Shown: positions 8,776-16,991 of the stretch, piece by piece | Position numbering within the stretch: the stretch's first letter is position 1 | Layout: each line of letters starts with the position of its first letter | NCBI GenBank assembly: GCA_015478945.1 | Contig: JABUQX010021205.1 | Coordinates: 1 to 17,500 of the forward strand | DNA length: 17,500 nucleotides | Reading direction: 5' to 3' | Source: Trachelipus rathkii | Lineage: Eukaryota > Arthropoda > Malacostraca > Isopoda > Trachelipodidae | Made by a program: the position numbers and the translations under genes | The notes under the pieces: generated by a model | Databases searched by the model: none | The model's input: the letters and a program-made list of their open reading frames with translations, nothing else | Told to the model about the DNA's origin: nothing

Positions 8776-8897
8776 AATGTATGTGGAAGTGTTATATATA
8801 ATAATATTCTGTATTATATTTAATGTGAACCTTAATATATAAAATCATTGTAAATATATTTAACACTCTTGTATAATTTAAATTTTAGCCCTTATTA

Positions 8898-9003
8898 ATT
8901 ATATATATATATATAATATATATTATATTATATATAATAATATATATATATATTATAATATATATATATATATATATACTATATATATATATATATATAA
9001 TAT
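8898..9003. repeat. (TA)n array inside core element copy 1
   Basis: Alternating TA between the gene and the right terminal repeat. The same place in copy 2 (9763-9868) also has TA. Confidence 0.85.
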
Positions 9004-9125
9004 ATTAAATATAAGATAATGATTATTAAAATTCTAATTATATAGTAAAGTTTTTATTATCCTTATTTTTACTTTCTTAAATAAATATTTACATGTATGT
9101 TAAGAGTTTAAATAAACGAACCCCA

Positions 9126-9378
9126 GGTTCAGGATATGAAAAAACATGTTTTTACATACGTAAAACCAAAAAAGCGATAAAATAATTCTCGACCAATCAC
9201 ATACGAGGTCATATAGAGATAAGGATTACTCCGGACACTCACAAGAAAGGTAAACATTTCCTTCTTACCTGCTTAAAGGACCTTACCGATCAGCATGTTA
9301 CAGTTTGAAATATATTTATAAATAATAATAAAATGATTCTCGATTCTTGTCTATACTGGAATTACCTTTTGACCTGGT
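9126..9378 (-). repeat. Terminal inverted repeat, copy 1, right
   Basis: Inverted copy of 7519-7783, and the closest match of all to 9385-9642 across the palindrome centre. Its inner edge continues as GGGGTTCGTTTATTTAAA on the minus strand, unlike copy 2. Confidence 0.8.
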
Positions 9379-9429
9379 GCCTTGACCAGGTCAAAAGGTA
9401 ATTCCAGTATAGACAAGAATCGAGAATCA
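9334..9429. repeat. Perfect palindromic centre, 45-bp arms with 6-bp spacer
   Basis: 9334-9378 and 9385-9429 are exact reverse complements around GCCTTG (9379-9384). On a single strand this would snap into a hairpin that continues imperfectly for about 5.9 kb. Confidence 0.95.
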
Positions 9430-9642
9430 ATGTTATTATTATTTTATAAATATATTCAAACTGAAACATGCTGGGTCGGTAAGATCCTATAAGCAGGTAA
9501 GAAGGAAAGGTTTACCTTTCTGTGAGTGGCCGAGTTAATCCTTATATCTCTATATGGCCGCGCATGTGAATGGTCGAGAATTATTTTATCGCTTTTTTGG
9601 TTTTACGTATGTAAAAAACATGTTTTTTCATATCCTGAACCT
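9385..9642 (+). repeat. Terminal inverted repeat, copy 2, left
   Basis: Pairs with 10966-11220. Similarity to the opposite end continues about 20 bp further inward (GATTGGATGAAAATT, 9650-9664), which copy 1's matching end lacks. Confidence 0.8.
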
Positions 9643-9762
9643 TACCTGTGATTGGATGAAAATTCTTAACATACATGTAAATATTTATTTAAGAAAGTAA
9701 AATAAGGATAATAAAAACTTTACTATATAATTAGAATTTTAATAATCATTATCTACAGGTTA

Positions 9763-9801
9763 ATTTTATATATATATATATATAATATATATATATATAT
9801 A

Positions 9802-9868
<67 letters not shown>
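9763..9868. repeat. (TA)n array inside core element copy 2
   Basis: Alternating TA at the position matching 8898-9003 in copy 1. Confidence 0.85.
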
Positions 9869-9871
<3 letters not shown>

Positions 9872-9987
9872 CTAAAATTAAATATATACAAGAGTGTTAA
9901 ATATATTTACAATGATTTTATATATAAGGTTCACATTAAATATAATACAGGAAAATTATTATTATATATAACACTTCCACTTACATT

Positions 9988-10819
9988 TTACACATAATGT
10001 TTATGATTATTTTATATTAAAATTCTCTAAATCTTTGCAAATATGCCAATCATTTATATCATTATCGATGATATAGTTTCGTGTCTCAGTAATACCTTCA
10101 GTTAACACATACGTAAAAAGTTCCCGCTCAGATATCATAGTATATTTACATTCTGGTTCACATGCATAAATACTTTCCATTGTTTTCTAAGTAGATAAAT
10201 GAATTTCTGTACGTCTATAGAACTTAGGAAGCGGTCGATGATAACCGTAGGATCATCGATCAGGGTTTTCTTAAATGCGTAGTATTCTTGGTATAACATG
10301 TAATGAATTACGGTTACGTAATTAGATAACACATATGTCTTCTTCAGCTGTATTAACATGCGCTTACGTACCTCTAACATATATTTCATCTGCGCTAGGC
10401 CTGAAATGTAGAATCCAAATGATGTAGGTTCAAATACTGATGTTTCATTATAGTTTCATTATTTCTCTCCCATAATCTAACTTCCAAACTGATTAGGTTT
10501 TGATGTTTATAAAATGCTAGAGTAAGTTGCTTATCGCTGGTTTCTTCGCACAGGCTAATAACTGTTTCGGTCCAATTTAAAGCTGAACTTGGTTTAAAGT
10601 ATCTGTAAGCCACTCTTCAGTGTGATTACAAATACAAAGTAATTCATCTGGACTCATGAAAATACGCTTGGTATTATAACAGGGTGATTGGGTAGCACAC
10701 TTGAAAAATTCAAATCCATCGGGTTTTCTTTTATAAAAGAATGAAACCCTACTTCCTGGGATCTTGATTTCCCACTGGATAATGTCTTGTATTGAGGTAT
10801 ACATGTTAAGGTGAATCAT
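9988..10819 (-). pseudogene. Decayed core-element gene, copy 2 (about 275 codons, possible tandem PC4-like domains)
   Basis: Read on the minus strand from ATG 10819 to TAA 9990-9988, it survives as open pieces 10819-10577, 10613-10395 and 10389-10135 plus a C-terminal tail. One-base indels and a roughly 10-bp duplication near 10440-10465 separate them. The first piece has RVSFFYKRKPDG followed by KRIFMSPDELLCI. The second runs LISLEVRLWERNNE, and after the duplication a frame change gives FGFYISGLAQM. Both resemble the PC4/p15 pattern of a basic strand, an acidic-Gly turn, G-I-x-L/M-S/N-P, then a helix. PC4-like proteins bind single-stranded DNA as dimers. The C-terminal third is charged, with no motif I know. 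No signal peptide or membrane segment is seen. The domain idea is inference. Copy 1 breaks at different places, so the common ancestor was probably intact. Confidence 0.55.
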
Positions 10820-10965
10820 GATATAAACTTAGTGAAAATAGAACACTTTTATTACAAACCAGAGAACTTGTGCACCGCTTAAGAGCCAAAACGAGTATGA
10901 TTTTAAAATGAGTTTGGGTCTAAAGCACGCAACCTCCAATATAATTTTCATCCATCAGAGATATA

Positions 10966-11220
10966 GGTTTCAGGATATGAAAAAACATTTTTACATACGT
11001 AAAACCAAAAAAGCGATAAAATAATTACTCGACCAATCACATGCGGAGTCATATAGAGATAAGGATTACTCCGGCCACTCACAAAAAGGAAAGCAATTCC
11101 TTCTTACCTGCTTAAAGGATCTTACCGATCCAGCATGTTTCAGTTTGAAATATATTTATAAAATAATAATAACATTGATTCTCGATTCTTGTCTATACTG
11201 GAATTACCTTTTGACCTGGT
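10966..11220 (-). repeat. Terminal inverted repeat, copy 2, right
   Basis: Inverted copy of 9385-9642, ending ...CCTTTTGACCTGGT at the outside. Confidence 0.8.
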
Positions 11221-11454
11221 TTTAGGCTTAAATCAAGCCTGGAATTAACAAAAAGCTTATCCTAAATTTAAGACTAAATTTAGGCTAACGTAGTTATTGC
11301 ACCAACATTTTTACAGAAAAAGGTCAGTTTGAAATATATTTTGACCTGGAAATAGGTCTAAATCCCCCGGGATACAAAAAAGATTATCCTAATTTTAGGC
11401 CTGAAGTGTTATTTAAACACATTTTACAGAGAGAGAGGTCAGTTTTGTATCTGT
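11221..11454. repeat. Right arm: two tandem units of about 120 bp next to the core element
   Basis: Mirror of 7286-7518, with TTTTTACAGAAAAAGGTCAG and AATTTTAGGCCTGAA parts visible. Confidence 0.65.
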
Positions 11455-12054
11455 AAGGAGTGCGGGTTGTTGTGTTTTTCTCGTGATGGATTGTCAATGT
11501 ACATAGATAATAATAATAATAATAAAAGAAAATCCGAATTTTTAAAAAAACTTGAAATATTTTTAGGTTAACCATCGAGCGATAAATAAATGTAAGTGAA
11601 TAATTGTTCTTTTTAAATAAGAACTTAAAAAGATTTTAATAAAATAAATGTTATGTTAACCAGAGAAGAACTTATTTTGTTATTTTATATACTTATTACA
11701 TGGCTAAAGATGATGTAAAGCAGTTAAGTCAATAGAACATAACGCTGCATAGCTTGGTGTAGAGGGGTTCTAGGGGCTGACCTTACTGATTTTACTGATT
11801 TAATTGCTTTAAGGTAGTGTTAAAATATATGTTTTTAATAACATTTCATAAAATTTTAGTAAAAGTTTTTTTAAACTTGATAATTATAAAATTTATAAAC
11901 AAAAAGTATTAACTGTTAATAATAAATTCTTTGTGTTCAAAGATAATGATTGATTTATTTTAGAAGTTTTAAGAAACTTTGAAATAATTTTTAGTTATAT
12001 TTGATTGAGTAATATAAATGTACGTTTAATTAAAACATAAAATGTTTTAATAAA
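11455..12054. other. Right arm: AT-rich low-repeat segment
   Basis: Mirror of 6656-7285. An (AAT)n stretch at about 11508-11524 is absent from the left arm, where TTTATATTTATAA stands instead. The 63-codon frame at 11384-11575 is not conserved between arms. Confidence 0.55.
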
Positions 12055-12289
12055 TTATACGTTATATGTGTAAGTAAATCTGCGTGGTAAGTAAATCTGT
12101 GTGTGAGTGTAAGTAACTCTGTGTGAGTGTAAGTAAATCTGCGGGTGTAAGTAAATCTGTTGTGTTATAAGTGTAAATTGTAAGTATCTATGGTAAGTGT
12201 AAGTGTCATAGTGAATGTGTTTATAAGTGTTATAAGTGTCATGGTGTGTATAAGTGTCATAGTGAATGTGTGTTTTAAAATATAATAAC
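12055..12289. repeat. Right arm: GTAAGTAAATCTG and TATAAGTGTCATAGTGAATG repeats
   Basis: Mirror of 6421-6655. Translated repeats give Thr/His/Tyr-rich peptides that are not genes. Confidence 0.75.
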
Positions 12290-12470
12290 AAAGGCAGAAG
12301 TAAAATAACACTATGTACTAATAATAAAAATAAAAATAAAATAATAAAAATAATAAAAATAATAATAAACAAATATAAACTAATAAAATAATAAAAATAA
12401 TAATAAAAAAAAATAAAATTAAGATAAAATAAATAACAAAGTAATAAAACAAATAAAAAACCTAATGTTA
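12290..12470. repeat. Right arm: AATAAAAATAA simple repeat
   Basis: Mirror of 6240-6420. Confidence 0.8.
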
Positions 12471-12474
12471 ATAA

Positions 12475-13014
12475 ATATATGAGTTAAAACAGTAAGCAGA
12501 AAGTTAAACAGTAAAGCAGAAAGTTAAAGCAGTAACAAGCAGAAAAGTTAAAGCAGTAAAGCCAGAAAGTTACAAGCAGTAAAGCAGTAATCCAAAAGCA
12601 TACTAATCCCCCTTGGTGTTAGGTCACACCTTATTGATTTACTGATTTACTGCTTTAGGTATGTAATGTAATAAATATATGAGTTAAAGCAGTAAAACAT
12701 ATGATAAAGCAGTAAAACATAGTTTAAACAGCAGTAAAGCATAAAATCAAAAGCATACTAAACCTATGTTGCTAAGGACACACCTCTAATGCAGTTTACT
12801 GATTTACTGCTTTAAGGTATGTAATGTTAATAAATATACTGAGTTAAAAGCAGTAAAACATATGAGTTAAAAAGGAGTTAAAACATGAGTTAAAGCAGTA
12901 AAAACATGAGTTAAAGCAGTACAGCAGTAAAACAAAAGCAATACTAATACCCCCTTGGTGTTAGGCTTCACACTCTATTGATTTACTGATTTACTGCTTT
13001 AAGGTATGTAATGT
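12475..13014. repeat. Right arm: tandem repeat of about 150-180 bp with AGTTAAAGCAGTAAAACAT sub-units
   Basis: Mirror of 5736-6190. Three long units are visible through the recurrent GATTTACTGCTTTAAGGTAT, AATGTTAATAAATATATGAG and CCCCCTTGGTGTTAGG parts. The sub-unit copy number is higher than in the left arm. Confidence 0.75.
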
Positions 13015-13349
13015 TTAATGTTTTTAATAAAATTTCGTACAATTGTAGTACATAAATGATTATATATCAGGCACTTTGGCTTTTTCTTCTAACATACAAT
13101 TTTTAAAAATTTATAAATTAAAAAGTATTAAGTAAAAAGTATTAAAAAGAAAACATAATGGTAATAAATATATGTGTTAAATAATAGGTCTGTATGAGTT
13201 ACAGTTTTAGGTTCGCGAAAACGTTTATTCTTTAAAATGTTTAAGTATGAAATAAAAATAAATGACTTATAGTATATTTGAAAAGAAATTCTTTGAAATG
13301 TTAAAGTATTATGAAATAAAATGAATGACTTATAGTAATATATATATTT
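13015..13349. repeat. Right arm: duplicated AATGACTTATAGTAT segment and AT-rich spacer
   Basis: Mirror of 5386-5735, with the two copies near 13255 and 13320. Confidence 0.6.
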
Positions 13350-13520
13350 TTTCAATTCCCGCCGGAATATTGCGCATGCGGGCGCACGCGGCGGAACGCG
13401 AAAAATGCGCCTGCGGGCGCACGCGGCGGCGGGGACGCGGCGGGCGGGGACGCGGCGGATCGCACACCTGCGGGTGCGGGGCTGGTTGTCTTTGCGCGGA
13501 GGGCGCATGCGGCGCCCTGG
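13350..13520. repeat. Right arm: GC-rich, CpG-dense block
   Basis: Mirror of 5210-5385. GGGCGCACGCGGCGG and GGGGACGCGGCGG units repeat in tandem. Three overlapping Arg/Pro/Gly/Ala-rich frames here (13128-13508 minus, 13325-13534 plus, 13330-13548 minus) are composition artefacts. Confidence 0.8.
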
Positions 13521-13574
13521 TGGTTAGCTTATGAACTAGGGAAGACATTAATATTAACTCTGTTCTATGATGTG

Positions 13575-13750
13575 GCGTAGAGATGAGGCATCAAAGGTGA
13601 TTTCATCAAAGATGACCAATCATCAAATATAGATGGCAATCAAGATGACGTCATAAAGATGAATCATTCAATAATATGGCATCAAAGATGAACCTTCAAA
13701 ATTGAGGCATCATGCTGAGGCATTAATGCTGGGGCATCAAAGTTGAGCCA
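13575..13750. repeat. Right arm: GGCATCAAAGATGAATC tandem repeat
   Basis: Mirror of 4975-5165. Confidence 0.75.
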
Positions 13751-13754
13751 AATA

Positions 13755-13889
13755 TCGAGTGTGTGAGGTAGTGTAATCTGTGTGTGGTGTGAGTGTAACG
13801 TGATATGGTTTAATGTAAGTGTCATAGTGTGTATAAGTGTCATAGTGAATGTGTGTATAAGTGTCGTAGTGTATGTGTTGGTATAAGTG
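13755..13889. repeat. Right arm: GTGTATAAGTGTCATAGTG repeat
   Basis: Mirror of 4836-4965. Confidence 0.75.
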
Positions 13890-14032
13890 TTTAGAAAAAG
13901 GACTAACTCATAGTAAGGAAGCATCCTAGCAACTTGTAATATACACCAATCGCAAGTGTCTATGTGTAAAGGGGTAGACACCCATAATAGGGCTATTCTA
14001 GGCTCAGGGGAGCTGAAAAAGGCTTGAAAAAA
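13890..14032. other. Right arm: low-repeat spacer
   Basis: Mirror of 4676-4835, with GGGGTAGACACCCATAA shared. Confidence 0.6.
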
Positions 14033-14155
14033 AGTGGCACTCAGTTGGCAGTATGTGGCACTCACTTGACACTATGTGGCACTCACTTGGCACTCATTGC
14101 ACTCCACTTGGCACTCATGGCACTCACTTGGCACTCCCCTGGCACTCATCTAATA
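14033..14155. repeat. Right arm: GGCACTCACTT 10-11 bp tandem repeat
   Basis: About ten copies against about eight in the left arm (4585-4675). Confidence 0.85.
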
Positions 14156-14214
14156 CTCATAGAACATCTAATAGAACATCACTAGATACTTCTTACGGTG
14201 GTTGGGAACCATCA

Positions 14215-14394
14215 AAGCAATCAAGTTAGCGTGGGTCAAAATTGACCCATGGGAGACCAAAGGGTTAAGGCCGAAATATCATTGTCAAACAAGGTTAAGA
14301 CATCAAAAAGGGCTAAGTCCCTAAAAAAGGAAGGCCAAAAAAATTACCGTGGGTCAAAATTGACCCATGGAAGACCAAAGGATTGGTCGTGTGT
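14215..14394. repeat. Right arm: AAAATTGACCCATGGAAGACC minisatellite, small block
   Basis: Mirror of 4346-4520. Confidence 0.7.
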
Positions 14395-14560
14395 TTGTAC
14401 GTGTGTATAGTAGTAAATGTAAGTGTCTATGGTTAAATGTAAGTGTCATAGTGAATGTGTGTAAAAGTGTCATAGTGAATGTGTGTATATAGTGTAAGTG
14501 TGTGTGTGTGTGTGTGTGTTTGTGTTTGTGTGTGTGGTGTGTGTGGTGTGTGACTAGCTC
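14395..14560. repeat. Right arm: TG-rich repeat with (TG)n run
   Basis: Mirror of 4195-4345. A (TG)n run at about 14498-14540 is much longer than the CA stretch of the left arm. Confidence 0.75.
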
Positions 14561-14639
14561 GTGGTGTGTTGTGTTCAAGTTATGATAGTCCATACAATGC
14601 GTTTCAAGTTAGGAACGAAATATGTGACGGGTGGCCACG

Positions 14640-15129
14640 AGTGGGCAAAAAATTGGCTGGGCCAAAATTGACCCATGGAAGACCAAAAGGGTAAGCCAAA
14701 AATTACCGTGGGCCAAATTGACCCATGGAAGACAAAAGGGGGCAAAAATTAACGTGGGCCAAAATTTGACCCACGGAAGACCAAAGTAAGCCAAAAAATT
14801 AAACGTGGGCCAAAAATGACCACGGAAGATCAAGGGTAGCCAAAATTACCGTGGGCCAAAAATTGGGTTGGTCGAAAAAATTAGGGGGCGTAAAATAGGG
14901 GGGCAATACGTACAACGGTTGCTGAGCAACCGTTTGGCGCAACCCCTTTCTTCGAAAGGGTTGCCAAAAATTAGGGTTGGCCAAAAAATTAGGGTGGCCA
15001 AAAATTTGGGGTCTCAAAAAATTTGGGTTTCTCAAAAAATTAGGGTTCTCAAAAAATTAAGGGTTCTCAAAAAATCGACTTCCCCTAAAAGGACAAGGTT
15101 GCCAAAAATACCGTGGGCCAAAATGACCC
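14640..15129. repeat. Right arm: minisatellite, unit about 50-60 bp
   Basis: Mirror of 3646-4140. Copies of AATTGACCCATGGAAGACCA alternate with CCAAAAATTACCGTGGGCC, and an 18-bp AAAAAATTAGGGTTCTC sub-repeat lies at 14960-15080. Frames across it (14609-14833 and 14799-15035 minus, 14868-15260 plus) read only the repeat. Confidence 0.75.
14914..14963. repeat. Right arm: two adjacent hairpins
   Basis: AACGGTTGC / GCAACCGTT with loop TGA (14914-14934), then AACCCCTTTC / GAAAGGGTT around TTC. Mirror of 3795-3843. Loops differ between arms while stems are kept. Confidence 0.7.
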
Positions 15130-15262
15130 ATGGAAGACCAAAGGGTTGGTCGAAAAAAGGTCAAGGCAAAAAAGGTCAAGGTCAGGTAAAATTCGAGCTC
15201 AAAAAAGGTCGCGGTCAGAAAGGTCGCGGTCACTTCGTGCTCCAATATGTGTTTCCCTAATA
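15130..15262. repeat. Right arm: AAAAAAGGTCAAGG short tandem repeats (outer end)
   Basis: Mirror of 3509-3645. It ends in the complement of the left arm's outermost unique sequence, next to AAT microsatellite. Confidence 0.75.
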
Positions 15263-15612
15263 TATAATAATAATAATAATAATAATATAATAATAAAAAT
15301 AATAATAATAAAATAATAATAATAATAATAAATAATAATAATAATAATAATAATATATAATACTAATTATAATTATAATTATAACCTCATTATTATTATA
15401 AATACAATTCTAAATGTAGTATACTCCTAATTATAATTATAATAATAATTATAATTATAATTATAATAATAATATAATAATAAAAATAATCATTTGTTAC
15501 TTATTGTAAAAATATTTTAGCAACAATGCTACTAATAATAATAATAATAATAAAAATTTTAATTAAATAATTAAGTGCAGGTTAGCACAGAAGTAATAAC
15601 CTTAAAGAAGGA

Positions 15613-15643
<31 letters not shown>

Positions 15644-15780
15644 AATAAATAATAATAATAATAATTATAATTATAATTAATATATTATAATTATAATTAT
15701 AATTATAATTTAATTATAATTATAATTATAATTATAATTATAATTATAATTATAATTATAATTATAATTATAATTATAAT

Positions 15781-15828
<48 letters not shown>

Positions 15829-15977
15829 TATAATAATAATAATAATAATATAATAATTAATAATTAATAATATAATATACATTATAATTATAATAATAAT
15901 TATAATACATAATTTTACAATAATAAATAAATGATAAAAAAAAGAAGAACAATATAATACTAAAATAATAATAATAA

Positions 15978-16010
<33 letters not shown>

Positions 16011-16014
16011 CAAT
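15263..16014. repeat. (AAT)n and (TTATAA)n microsatellite block
   Basis: AAT-type arrays flank long hexamer arrays of alternating ATTATA at about 15365-15480 and 15665-15785. A few short unique islands occur (about 15490-15545 and 15560-15620). At 750 bp it is six times longer than the left-arm counterpart at 3382-3505. Confidence 0.85.
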
Positions 16015-16112
16015 TTAGATCAGTGTTCCTAACTGAGGAGTAGAGATATAATTTATGGGGGATCATGGATGTAAGACTTGTGGATTGTGGTGTAAGTCTG
16101 TAAGATGAGTGA
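16015..16112 (+). repeat. Right-flank repeat with a hAT-like end
   Basis: From 16020 it reads CAGTGTTCCTAACTGAGG and then GGGGGATCATGGATGTAAG. The first bases resemble hAT termini of the CAGTGTTCC type. It aligns in inverted orientation with 3312-3381, with gaps. Confidence 0.4.
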
Positions 16113-16920
16113 TATCAATTTCAATTTATTTTGCAATATTAAGGTAATGCAAGTCTTTTTCCTTAAGATTTTAAATTTCATTGAATATTAAAATATATTT
16201 TGAATTTCAGTTTCTTTAACGTCTTTTTCGTTTGACATTTCAATTTATATATATATATATATTTTTAAAGAAATGACCTTAATAATAAATTTCAAAGGTA
16301 AAACTTTGTTTTTAAAAATTTTAAATATTATAAAACATTAAATTTATAATTCCGACAGTAAATATCATACGTTTGCATAACATATAGGAAAAGGTACGTA
16401 GCAGGGGAGCCCATGGAGGAGGATCCTTACCCCGCCTGTCGTGCATTCATTGCTAGGCTAGGCTATCTTATGCGAGGGTTTCACTTAATTTTTAAATTTT
16501 TAACCGATCGATCCCAACCCCCATTTTATGCGACTCCGTCCAACTCCCCCATTTTCTTCGAGATTATGGGAGGATTGTTAATTTATTGTGATTGTTAGGT
16601 TATATTTAGAATTTTTAAAACCGATGTTTTACCATTGGAATGTATTATTAACATCAAAACTAAAGAACTAATGAGAAAAAAAATTCCTCAATCGAAACAA
16701 ATCCGTTTAATAAACATATAGATATCGGTAATAGCTGAGATTAGCGTAATCTGACGAAATATCGATATTTTTTTCCAATAATCTTTTTTTTAATATCTTT
16801 CGTTCCCGTGTAAGAAGACTAAAACACCGTTGCCAAATCTTCTCCGTTATACTAATATAAATTCCTCTCCAACGAAATTTTTTTTTTTTAATGTTTAAAT
16901 TCGTTTAGGACCCATTAAGT
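16113..16920. other. AT-rich right flank, no recognised gene
   Basis: A 61-codon frame at 16413-16598 covers a slightly GC-richer patch (16395-16570) but shows no motif, and nothing else supports it. A short (TA)n lies near 16246-16262. Confidence 0.5.
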
Positions 16921-16991
16921 TTAGGTTATGATAAATTTTGATAAGTATACACAGAAAATCTGTCTACTTAACAAAACTTATCATAACCTTA
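16921..16991. repeat. Imperfect hairpin, arms of about 34 bp, 3-nt loop
   Basis: 16921-16955 pairs with 16959-16991. The outer stem is AGGTTATGATAA / TTATCATAACCT, the middle is an imperfect AATTTTGATAAGTA against TACTTAACAAAACT, and the inner stem is ACAGA-AAA-TCTGT. It could be a small palindromic mobile element or a precursor-like hairpin. No flanking duplication is evident. Confidence 0.7.

Larger units (their letters stand above)
7519..9378 (+). mobile_element. Core element copy 1: transposon-like unit with about 255-bp terminal inverted repeats
   Basis: The ends at 7519-7783 and 9126-9378 are inverted copies, both starting from ACC(T)AGGTCAAAAGGTAATT at the outside. Inside lie one decayed reading frame on the + strand (7926-8775), an AT-rich part and a (TA)n array. 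No transposase is recognisable, so the unit is either nonautonomous or of a family I do not know. Copy 2 lies next to it in opposite orientation after 6 bp. Confidence 0.7.
9385..11220 (-). mobile_element. Core element copy 2: inverted copy of the transposon-like unit
   Basis: It has the same structure as copy 1: terminal repeats at 9385-9642 and 10966-11220, a TA array at 9763-9868, and a gene on the minus strand at 10819-9988. The length is nearly the same (1836 against 1860 bp). Because it is an inverted neighbour with six bases between, the pair forms the inner part of the giant palindrome. Confidence 0.7.
3506..15262. repeat. Giant inverted repeat (palindrome), arms about 5.9 kb, spacer 6 bp
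   Basis: The left arm 3506-9378 reappears in reverse complement at 9385-15262. Landmarks pair in order: AACACATATTGGAGCACGAA (3513) with its complement near 15250; the paired hairpins at 3795-3843 with 14914-14963; GC-rich blocks at 5210-5385 and 13350-13520; and the internal reading frames at 7926-8775 and 9988-10819. Both arms are equally long to within about 10 bp around 9381.5. Differences are many single-base indels plus some patches of real dissimilarity. It could be a Foldback-like element, two copies inserted head to head, an inverted duplication, or an artefact of fold-back long reads. Confidence 0.85.

Noticed and set aside
9334..9429. Rho-independent-type terminator or regulatory hairpin
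   Set aside because: It is the centre of a multi-kilobase palindrome between mobile-element ends, with no T-run after the stem.
13128..13548. Three overlapping frames of 69-126 codons
   Set aside because: Same GC-rich block and its AT-rich flank. Overlapping frames on both strands with low-complexity products.
13682..14065. 127-codon frame on the minus strand, rich in Thr, His and Leu
   Set aside because: It reads the GTGTCATAGTG and CATCAAAG repeats. The left arm has no corresponding open frame.
14960..15080. TTAGGG words suggesting telomere repeats
   Set aside because: They occur once per 18-bp AAAAAATTAGGGTTCTC unit, not as hexamer tandem arrays.
14868..15260. 130-codon Lys/Gly/Arg-rich plus-strand frame
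   Set aside because: Reads the 18-bp and GGTCAAGG repeats. The periodic peptide reflects the minisatellite.
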